This document shows, in pieces, positions 47,201 to 59,200 of a stretch of DNA of 64,000 nucleotides. The stretch's first letter is position 1; every line of letters starts with the position of its first letter. The DNA comes from Cepaea nemoralis (Eukaryota; Mollusca; Gastropoda; Stylommatophora; Helicidae), in the NCBI GenBank assembly GCA_014155875.1, contig JACEFZ010017437.1, positions 134,001-198,000 of the forward strand, read 5' to 3'. The translations under genes were made by a program, and so were the position numbers. Below the pieces are notes generated by a model that was not told the origin of the DNA, made no database searches, and was given only the letters and a program-made list of their open reading frames with translations.

Positions 47201-50200
47201 ACATCCACAACAGACACTAGTCTGTGGAACATCCTGGGCAGTCACTAGTCTGTGGGACATCCTGGGCAGACACTAGTCTGTGGGACATCCTGGGCAGTCA
47301 CTAGTCTGTGGGACATCCGGCCAGACACTAGTCTGTGGGACATCCTGGGCAGTCACTAGTCTGTGGGACATCCTGGGCAGTCACTAGTCTGTGGGTCATC
47401 CTGGGCAGTCACTTGTCTGTGGGACATCCTGCGCAGACACTAGTCTGTGGGGCATCCTGGGCAGTCACTAGTCTGTGGGAAATCCTGGGCAGTCACTAGT
47501 CTGTGGGACATCCTGCGCAGACACTAGTCTGTGGGGCATCCTGGGCAGTCACTAGTCTGTGGGAAATCCTGGGCAGTCACTAGTCTGTGAGACATCCTCG
47601 GTCTGTGCGACATACTTGGTCTGTGAGACATCCTGGACAGGCACTAGTCTGTATAACTATGAAGGAACGGATTATGGTTTCTGCTGTGGTGAATTGCATA
47701 CTCTGGGATTGCAAGAGGCTCCCAGCAACACTCCACAATGATGGTAAACAACCAGCACCCACATCTTGCATTCACCACTTGAAGAGCCTAGAAGCATGCT
47801 TGGGATGATCATGTCGCTTGCCTACCTGGATGGAAAGCAAATCATCACCACTGCTCAATATTTAAAGTCTGATAACTCAAATCAACAAGGTTACACCAGC
47901 AACAGGAACAATGACAACAACTATCACCTGTAGGTCCTGACCTGCCAGTCTGAAGACCAGGTGCAGCAAGGGTGAGCTGACCCCAGTGTCCAGGTCACTG
48001 CTGCAAGAGTTTACAGACTCAATGGACTCGCTGGAGGATAATTTTATTCTGGTACGTTTGACCTCCGGGGAGCTGGTGCTATCTTCATCATCTGCATCGG
48101 AATTCCAATCATTTTTCTGTTCATGTTCAAAAGAAAAAATATGGCATTAAAATATTTTTTTTCTAAAAAGAAAATGATGAAAAACATGTTTCAAATAGCA
48201 TGGTGGGAATATGCTATCATCATAGCATATCCCCACCACGCTATGGTGACAGCATATCCCTACCATGCATATTATGTAAATGTTACATCACATACACTTG
48301 TATGTAGACATCATGATTTTCTACGTGTCTGTACAGAAGGTTGTCTACCATTGCTTCCCTTCTTGACAGTGACCATACAGATCAGTTACCGTTGCTGTTA
48401 CCTCTATAAAGAGATCCTCAGACTACCATCCCAGACTTGAGACCATGACCAATCACTATCTGTTGGCTGGTCTCTTCGGCTCATTTCCCCCCTGCTCCCA
48501 TGTGTCCTTGGTCCACTGTTTGCAGGACCAAACAGGTATTAGAGAAAATATGATCAGCAATACAAAGTCTGAAAAAAAGAGAAATCGTTAGATTGTGACC
48601 ATATACAAACAGAACTGCTCTAGACAGGAGGAGCTGCCAGCACCTCTAATTACCATGCACTGTGTGTGTAGATCTGGAACAGTGCAAGGCATGGAAGAGT
48701 CCCCAATAAAAGGGGTAACATTGAATGTGGTCAGATGGGATGGAATGATATTAGCCACATCAGCCAGTGAGTGAAGTTTGGTCTAGAAGAGATACTACTG
48801 ACGAGCTCAAATGAGAGCAAAACTTGAGTCTAGTGCTTCCATATTGACATGGACGTGGACTTAGGTTTGTACCAGAATATGATCAGCAATGCCAGTAGTG
48901 GGTTGTGCTAAAAGATAATCCCAAAACATTCATGATTACTAAGTGCTCTAAAAATGCGATCTTGAGGCCTTCCAAGACTTCCGATTGTTTACGTCCTATG
49001 TTATCGATAAGTAGATAACATGCGCACTATTTTCAAGCATGTGCAAGCTATTTGATCAGATTTTTGTATAGTTTTCAGGGTTTTTATGTTTTATCAAAAT
49101 GGATTTTGTCGATTCTTCAAGTGATAGCGGAGATATCACTGGGTTCAATTTAAGGGACATTTAAGTGCACGAATTTGACTGAATCAGAGCTAGATATCTA
49201 TCAGTCATATCAGCGTAAGCAGTGTACACATTTCGGATCATTCAGAGACTCTGAAAACGATTGCCGATTAAACAAATGAGTATGCTAAACAAAAAGATCA
49301 AACAGATAAGTGACCAAGCATGGTGTGACAAAACGACGCTTCATCTGTCTTTTGTCTACTAGGTTTCGGCTCTATTCGGCGCGTCATCAGGGACTTTCCT
49401 GGTTATTAATAGACTGGGGGAAGTCGATGGGATTTTCCGTCTAGTAGGTTCTCGAAGCACCTGGATTTGAGTGACCAGGGTTGCTGGGTGCACCAACAAA
49501 TTCTCGTGCAGAAGAATCTAGAAATTCTAGTCCGGGGAATGAATGTTGTCCGTGAAGTTGACTTGCATCAAGAAGCACTCGTTTCTCGTGCGCTTTGGTA
49601 CGCACGTAGGAGAAATGCGGCTGGGAAAGTCATTCACTTTCTCCATCTCAAGGCGTGAGGACGCATGGCTTTGCTAGGCTGATTGTATAGCGTCTCACAC
49701 CCAACCAAGATGCAGCTGACTGTCGACCCATTACGGCATGCTTGCCCATGAACAGTTCTGGTAGCTGACTGGAGTCTGGTTCAAGTAATTCAGGAGTTGC
49801 CTGTTGAGGAACCAGCCTACTACAATTGTTGTTTGCCTGAAACCACTTCGTGTACCATAGCGAATGGTAGAGACACTACTTACCACGCCTGACTAAGACT
49901 AAACCACATCATACAAAAGGGTGAATCTTCCTGACTGAATGATTCTCACCAAGTTGATTCCAGTGCCCTGAAATTGCACATGTGGGACGTGATGGTTTGT
50001 TTCTTTTTCTGACAGTTTGAAGATGCTCTATTTCAGCAATGAGATGTTCAGCAACCTGAGCAATCACGCTTAAGTGTAAGAGACAATCTACTGTATACGG
50101 AATGATGTTGCTATGTTTACCCAGTGAGATGTATCAAGATGGGGTAATATCAGCTCTGGGAGCTCATCAAGTCCAAGTCTTTTGTTGATCCGCCTAAACG

Positions 50201-53200
50201 TCGGAAACTTACAGCAGAGATTGACACATAACTTTGTGCAGGACCTATGTCAGCACTAGTGGTAGGTCATGATGAGACCTACACCAGCTTACGTATTGTG
50301 ATTCTAGAAAGTGTTAGCAGGTATATAGGACAACTCATTATTGTCCAAATGAACATTGTTGCAGTGAACTATGAAATAGGTGCATGATCCAATGGTGTAA
50401 CTATAGAGTCTACGAACTGTGAAATGTTTTTCTCATATGACTCTTGTGAACTCGCAGCAGAACTATACTATTACCCAACCAGGGGTACGTGATATTATTC
50501 AGGGACCATTAGATTGGTCATTGGCTACAGACATTTATTGAAGTCAAGAGTAACTGGGGTCACCTCAAGGAGGAGGGTCTCCCAGCCAGGCTGTTTATAG
50601 AGAACTGTTTAGTGCCTTTAACAGTGACTCATTAGGAAGTGATGGAGTGCAGTCCATCCAGTTGATTGAGGTCGAAGTGGTTAACTCCTCTTGTTGTCGA
50701 TCCAAGCTCTGGGGACGGAGTGGTCTCCTAAAGGTTCTAGTCATCTCACTGGAAGGAAGCCGGGTGAGTGGCGGACCGACTGGACGGGACATCTGCATCC
50801 AATCTACTTCTCAGCCTGATGATGATTTGAGCCATATCTCTGATTCTGTCTCTACTCTATCCTCTACTTTTGTAAATAGAATTATTCTATCAGGGTGTTC
50901 AATTCATTTCTATATGATCAAGGGTAGAATAAACTTTGTGTATGTTGACTTACTCTTTGTATAATTATTGAGTGTGGTCTCGGACGATGCCTCATTGTTC
51001 ATTGTCCCAAGGGAGTAGGTAGATAGTGGGGGTCTAGAATCTGGAGGGGCTTGTAGACATATTTAACTAATACGAGGTCAACAGCAGAGTAAACAATGTA
51101 TCTACCTGTCCAACCCTGGGGTTAGAATACACGGGAGTGCTAGAGACACCTCGGGTGTGGTTAACTCTCTATACCCGAGGCGATCTTGTCACACATGGGA
51201 TCCATCAAATGCAATGGAAATGCAGGCAACATTGGATTATTTATTGCAGGTTACTAAAATAATAAATCTGCATTCATTTTCCTTCATTTTATACTTTATT
51301 TAACAAAAATATGTTGACTAACAGCTTAGATTTTATGTTTTTACTAACCCAAACACTACATCTAACTTAAAAATATTGCCTGTTCAGTTACAAAAAGTCA
51401 AAACCTGTGCCCTCTAAAGGGCTAAATTTACAGAACATTCAAAAACAATGAAAACTAAACACAAAAGAAAAACATACTTCACTTTGTTCAACCTCCAAAC
51501 TGCTTGACCTGTAGCTGCCAATCTTGACCGCATCAAAGGGTGGTGTGACGCCAACATGAGTAGACATGATGATGGCACGTCTCACAGCGGGACATAAGTT
51601 GATTAGAACAACTAGACAGCGCAGCGCTGTAAGCGCATGTGACTCTACATTCCTGGCATATATTTGGCCTTCATGTAGCACATGGTTGCACAGTGAATCT
51701 TCTGAAGAAGTGCATTCACAATTTGAGCCATAATTGAAGAGATTCGGTGAGACAGTCATAACCCATCTTCTGGAATTTAATTCAATCAGATCAACATAAT
51801 GATCAATATAATCCTGAAGTAAGAGAAGAATCAAAACTGCACCAGAATTATAGACACCGTCTGTTCTGTGGACAGGACTGAGGCAAGTTCCAGAACCTGC
51901 TGATTCCACATGGGAGCTCCTCGTGGCAGGGGCTGGCTCTCTGTTGAGATCCACTGTTCCTGGACCACCCCCAGCTGGTTGTGTGTGAGCAGGAATGGTA
52001 TTAGAAATCCTGCTGATGTCACCATCAAGGCTACCTGAAACAACACACAAATAAAATAAACATGATAGAAAAACATTCAAAGATGTATTTTAGAAGCTGC
52101 ATTTTTTAAATATAAAAGAGCCAGCTAGAAAGGTTGGAGAGCATACAGAATGCTGCCATACGGTTAATCCTGGGGTGCACAAAGTTCACACCAATTATAT
52201 GCATGAGGCATATCCTGGTGCTACCAACAAAGGTGGACAGGCATAGGGTCCTTCAGGCCAAATGGTACTGAGAGTGGCAGCAGACAGGGATCACCCGCTG
52301 CATGCAGCAATGGATATGGTCAAGGGTCATAGACTAAGATGAGGAAAGTCCTGGATGGCACAGGCAGAACTTTCTATACGTCAGGTGTGTGCTCTAGAGA
52401 CCATCAATCGTGAAAGAGAGTGGGTTGAAGTTCCGGAAGACATGATGGACTGGCACAATGTCATAATAACACTGGGTCGTGAGTGCAGAGAATGGGCAGC
52501 GGGACGCACTGAGTGTGAAGTGCAACAGCTGATCTAGAGCAACACACATCAAGGTGACATAGTCATCTACACCGATGGGTCAGTGGTGAGAAACAGACGT
52601 AGTGGCTGGGGCTTTATTGCAAAGGCTAATGGACGAGTCTTGAAAAAGGAGAGTCTGGCATATGAGACTACGACCTCCAGAATGAGAATGGAGGTGGAGG
52701 CAGTAACAGTGGCTGGAGGAGACCACTGCAACACACGTTGTATTCATTATGGATTCAAAGAATATGCTTAGTAAGGTGGAGAAAGGAATGTTTCATGTAG
52801 AATGGCTCTCGTCGCTTCAGAGGTCACAGATTGTGAGAGTTGTATGGATATTTTGCCCTCGCCATGCGGGTGTATGGGGGAATGAACAGGCTGATATACT
52901 GGCAGGGAATGCACCTCTTGGTGGTAATTTGCCTATGGACAAGGGGGAGGTGATCATGCTCTTGTAGGACCAGGTGGAGGATGCGGAGGAACAGATTGAG
53001 AACCCATATGTGGAAAGAATGAGATTGCAGGGGATTGGCAGGGGTTCTGGAAGAAGGACCAGGAGAACTTTTAATCAGATAGCAGTGGGAACGATTATTA
53101 GTATCACTCTTGCTGGCTGTTGAACGAGGGGATGGAGCACGTATGGGAATGTCCTGAGTGCAATGACGTTGGTTCTTAACTCAACTCAACTTTTTAAAAA

Positions 53201-56200
53201 TATCAACTACAATCACATGCTTTATATATAATGTGTCACATATTAATCACTTCACAAACTCCAAAATAATAATCCACAACAGACTGAAATATGACATGTG
53301 GCATTTTGCTTTCAAAAGTCTACATCAGACACATAATATAAGAGAAATAATCTACTTCAGGCAAATAATCTATAGCAAGAGTCCTGACCTTTGCCAAGAT
53401 GATGAGTATCCTGCAATAGTTGTTTTATTCCTTTCATGGCTAACTGAAGGCTGTGACATTTCACAATGTGCACTCTCTCATCACTGGGGTTTTTGCCGGA
53501 TGTCCTTGCTCCCTGTATTTGCCTGTAAGCATGTCCACAAATGTGTAAACAGATGAAGTCATGACATTGTATGAGAAAATCAAACCAGATGGCTACATAT
53601 GACAACAATCAGAATTGACATGTCTCAACATTATTGAAAGTGCTAAGTTATCCATTGGCACCTTGCCGTTTTGAGAGATGATAGTTTGTTACATTGTGCT
53701 TAAAAAAGCATAATAACTACAACCCATGGCGGTAGCAAATGTGACTGATAAGGCCAATTCACGCTGTAAATGTTCATCCACATTGGATGCATGAGAACAC
53801 ATGGTTATTTTCACCATCAAGTACCATCTTACGTCTCATATACTCAGTGTGTGACCTATCTGCAATCATTTTCTCATTTCTCTTTATTCCATTTCTGATA
53901 TATTCCCTCCATGCAACACGATCAGCGGCGACTTGCTCCCAATGTGCATTATCAATGCCTGTATCAATCATGTCCCATTACACACATCTTTGCACTGTAG
54001 TAGAGGCCGACCCTGAGATCTCTTACCCATCTGTAATTCACCAAAAAGATGTCCTTTGGTATTCTACCATCATCCATTCTCCTAACGTGTCCTATCCATC
54101 TAAGTCTACGAAGACTGAGCGCGGAACAAACCATCACACAACCTGATCTTTCCAAAACTTCAGTATATGTGACTTTGTCTTGCCACTTAATACCAAGTAT
54201 TTGTTGCAGACACCACATATGAAAGCTGTTTAAATGCTTCTCTTGGTGTGAGTTAAGTTGACTAGGCTTTACTGTCATAAAGAAGAGTACTAAGGACACA
54301 GGCTTGATAGACAAGTACTTTTGTCTTGGCAGTAAGCTTCCTGTTCTCTCAGACTCTTTTTGTTAACCTGTTCACTGTTGTTGCTGCCTTACCAATCCTG
54401 ATGTTGATTTCCTGATCTAGGGATAATTTGCTATTTACCTCTGATCCAAGATATGTGAAATGATCCACTATCTCCAGTTCGGTGTTGTCAATAAAGATTG
54501 ATGCTACCCCATGTGCACCTTGTGACATAATTTGTGTCTTCTTTTTGCTAATTGTTAAACCAAATTAGAACAAGCATTGGAGAATGCAGATAGTAGACAT
54601 TGCAATTCTTCCTCAGAGTGGGTCGTAACTGCAGCATTATCTGCAAAAAACAACTCTCTGATCAGTGCCCTCCTAATTTTGGTCTTGGCCTTCAATCTCT
54701 GAGCATTGTAGAGGCTGCGATCTGAGCGTGAGTGGATGTATATACCACGATCCTGATCATGAAAGGCATATTTCAGTAGAAGTGAAAAGCATATTCCAAA
54801 GAGGGTGGGAGCTAGTACACAACCTTGCTTATCTCCACTTTTGATTTCAAACTCTTCTGAAGTTGCACCATCAAACTTGATTATACCCTTCATGCCTGTG
54901 TGGAACGATTCCACGATGAACAGAAGAGTTGGTGGGCAGCCAATCTTCTTTAGTGCCTTGAACAGACCCTCACAACTGACCAAATCAAATGCCTTTGTGA
55001 GGTCGATGAAGGCAATAAACAGTGGTTGATTCTGATCACGGCATTTTTCTTGCATTTGTCACAATGAGAATATCATATCAATGGTAGACCGGTTCTGTCG
55101 AAAGCCACTCTGTGATTCGGGGTAGACTTGATCTCCTAGGGCTTGAAGTCTGCGCAGAACAATTCTGGCAAATACTTTTCCAACAATACACAGAAGTGCA
55201 TTTTTTTTTTCGAGACCGGTTAAGACCAGGATGCAGTTATTGCCTCTCCATAGGACAAAGCTTGGGCTAAAATATAGAGATCATGTGTTGCCCATGCAGC
55301 ATGATCCCTCTCTCGGCCTGCCTAGTTCACCCCAGAGGAAAGGTAACACCTCCATTGGAATCCCATTCTTACCTGGAGCCTTGCCAGATGCAAGTTCATT
55401 TATAGCACACTTAACTTCTGTTATGGTGGGAAGTATGCACAAGTGGTCAAGAGTTGGCAGGGCCTCTATGGCGTTGATGGGCATCATCCGCTAGTTTGGT
55501 CTCACTTGAGTAAAGCTCCAAATAGTGCTCTCCCCATCTATCCATCTGCTGTTTCTTATCAGTGATGATTTCTCCAGTCAAGGTTTTCAATGGTGCACTT
55601 CTTTTGATAATTGGACCACAGGCTTTCTTTATCCCTTCATACATGCTTCTGATGTTTTTCTTATGACTTGCATTTTGAACGGACTCACATAACTTGATCC
55701 AATAGTCATTTGTGCACTGCCTGGCAGCCTTTTGCACATCCTTCCTAGCTTGCTTCAGCTCACTGAGAGTGATAGGCATTGTTCTTTCCTTATTTTTTAA
55801 GAGAGCTATCTTCTTTTTATCAATCAAGGGCTGCAGTGTCTGGCTATTTGCCGCAAACCAGTCCTGCCTCTTATGATCCACAGTGCTGTAAACCCCTACC
55901 GCTGTTTTATAAAGAGTGTCTGTCCTTAAGTTTACCCCACTTTTCACTTGCTGTAATTTTTCCTGATGTATTAGTGAAAGTGTCTTCAAGTTGCTGTTGG
56001 AACTCAAAGCACTTATCAGGATCGTAGGTGTTAATAACATTAATCCGGGGGCTAAATTTGTGTTTAGCTGTGTAGATTCTCTTTGGTCTCAATCTAACCC
56101 TTGCAACAATCAAAGAATGATCTGTATCACAGTCAGCACTGTGGTAACTTTGAGTTAATGATGTTTGGTTCACATGTTGTCTCAGTGTGATGATGAAGTC

Positions 56201-59200
56201 CAGCTGAAGCAGTGGCAGAGTCTTGGATGTTTCTATGTGACCTTATGCAGCTCTTTTGTTTTAACAAAGGAGTTTGTAATACATTGATCATTTCTAGTGC
56301 AATGCTCCAGCAGCCTTTGCCCATTTTCATTCATGTGACCGATGTTGTATTTTCCAAGGCACACTGGCCATGAACTCGAGTCCTTGCCCACACAAGCATT
56401 TATATCACGAGCATATAAATGTAGTTGGATTTTGGAACTTACTTATCACAGAGTTTTAACTCCTCATAGAACAAATACTTGCCAAGCTCAGGGATAGTCT
56501 TTCATTACCTCCAGCTGGAATTTCAATCATTCCCAGTATCAAATTCTTCACTGCAAAGCCCACACCATGTTGCCTTTTTTCTGCCTGCCCTCTACCTTTC
56601 TAAAAAAAAAGGTATAATTGTTTTCCTTGAGTGACCCTTCCTCAGCGAGGCGAGTCTCCTGCAGGCCAGCAATATCAATATTAAGATGATTGAGTTTGGC
56701 ATCACAGCTGTTTTTCTCACATCGTCAATATTCGTCAGGTCAATGAAAAATCCTGGACACGTGGTTCTTACGTTCCATGTTGCAAGCCGTAGCTTGAGGT
56801 TTCTATTTTTCTTTTTAGTAGTACATGGTGCACTGGTTTTACAGCCTGTGATTCAGATTTTGTCCTAGCCCCAAGCACCCATTGAAGCAGGCAGGCTGTG
56901 GTGGATCAGCAACCAATTGACCGGGGGCTGACCAGCTTGAGGCAGGTGGTAGCTGATCAGTGACACCTGTAGGTGCCTCCCACCATCAGAGGCAACCCAT
57001 GGCGCCCCATGTCTATGCCAATTTGACAAGGACTTATAACCTGTAACTGCTACCTCTTGCTTTGATTCTGAGACCAGTTAAGACCAGGGATGGAGTTTAA
57101 CCTCTCCACAGCACAAAGCCTGGGTTAAATTATAGAGACAATGTGTTGCCCATGCAGCATGATCCTTCTCTTGGCCTGCCTCGTTCACTCCAGAGGAAAG
57201 GTACACCGATACATCTGGAATAAGACAAGCTGCAGAAGCTGTCAGATCAGAAAAGCAATGCTCTGTCTGTCGGAGCTTCGATCCTAGACCAGCTGCCAAC
57301 CAAGGCTTAGGGCCTGCTCTGCCATAACATTTTGTCTTTAGGTTGCATTTCCTCCCACCAGGATAAGGCTTGTACCCTCCCAATTACGCTCTTCCACCCG
57401 AAGACATTGGCACGTGGGGGTGTCGGGTTTGGTAAGTGCCGCCCAAAATTCGGCACTAACAGAAAGCAGGTAGTATTGTCTACTGTCATATGGTAACTCA
57501 GTCACATCTGACTAAGACCTGACACACTAAGTTATACAAAAGAAAATACTCAATAATCTAGGTTTAGAATATCTTATAAATATGACCTACTTTTCAGGCT
57601 TGAGAGGAATAAGGTTGCCTGAGTCATCTCTTGTGTACTTGAGGGTAGCAGTCTTCAGTGAAGTAGACATGCTATTGAGGAGACCCGCCAGACCAGGATC
57701 CGATTCATAATCAGTCAGATTTAAGAGGTGGCACAACAGTTGAGGTCCTGTCGTTTCCCCAAAAGCTGCTCAATAAAAACAAAGATGTCATTAATCATAT
57801 AGACTGATAATGATGTAGGTCAATATCAGCCTATCAAGAAAGGTGTGTGACAGGGATGTGTAATGTCTCCATCTAGTTTTCCTTCATACAGTGAAAACAT
57901 TTTTTTTTAGAAATTTAGAAGATAGGCAAGATAGACAAAATATCAGTGATATTAGATATGCAGATGGTGCAGTACTGACCAGAAACAGGATCTGCAACAT
58001 TTACTAGATGTGTTTATCGTACATAGTTTATCAACCATGGTTAGAATTAAATTGTAAGAAGACACATATTATGGTTGTCACCATGAAGAACAAAATACCA
58101 CAATGTAATATACATTGATGTGATGATGTCTAGAGCGAGGACATGTTTTTGTGATCTCTTACTTCTTGGATTATTATTACTGCTAGCTGAATTCACCTAT
58201 CATGGTTTCTTATATCAATGTGCTCTTCACAGATCTTGCAGTACTGGTTTCCTCACACGTGACTGCACCCTTGTGTAATGATATACAGCACAAATTTCAG
58301 TCTCTGGCTGCAGTTTCCCAGGTGTCATGATGAATTCCAAAAGCTTTCAGTGAGATTTTCAGAGTGTCTTTAAAGCATTTCCTCTGGCCCCCTTGGGAAT
58401 GTTTACCACAACGCAGCTCGCTGTAAAAATTCGTTTAGGGAGCCTGTGATCTGGCATGTTAAGTGACCAGCCCAGCGAATCTGATTCTTCATTAGTAGAG
58501 TGTGGATACTGAGCAGGGACACTCTTTCTGGGACTTCAATGTCTGGGATCTTGTCTTGCTATTTAATCTTCAATAGTTTCCTAAGGCAGACTGTGTGGAA
58601 TTGGTTTAATTTCCTAGCGTGTCACTGATAAACAGTCCAGTTTCGCAAGCATATAGCAGTGTGGATAATACAACTGCTTTGTAGACTCTTAGCTTTGTTT
58701 GCAGGCTTATTCCATTTCTGTCCCATAAATTCTTGTACAGTCTGCCAAAGGCCGTGCTGGCCTTGGAGATTCTTGCATTCACTTCATCATTAATTGTGGC
58801 AGCTTGTGACACAGTGCTGCCAAGATGGGTGAATTTGTCCACAACACTTAGTCTATAATCATTCACTTTGATATTCGGCACAGTATGAATATTCCCTGGA
58901 GCTGGCTAGTACATAACTACAGTCTTCTCTAAGTTGATGTTGAGCCCAAAGTTGGCACAGGCATATTAGAAAGCTGAAACATTGTGTTGCATGTCTGCCT
59001 CTGAGTTGGCATATAGAGCGCAATCATCAGCAAACAGGAGCTCTCTGATGGTGTCTCTGTTGATTTTGGTTTTAGCTTTCAGTCTTCAGAGATTTAATAA
59101 CATTCCATCCATGTGGTAGTTGATGTCTATTCCAGTGTCATTGTTCTTGAAGGCATTTGTCAACATAGCTGAAAACATGAGGCTGAACAGTGTTGGTGCC

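Noticed and set aside
46922..47650. CRISPR-like look of regular 28-bp repeats
   Set aside because: Units are directly tandem with no spacers, and the context is a eukaryotic intron.
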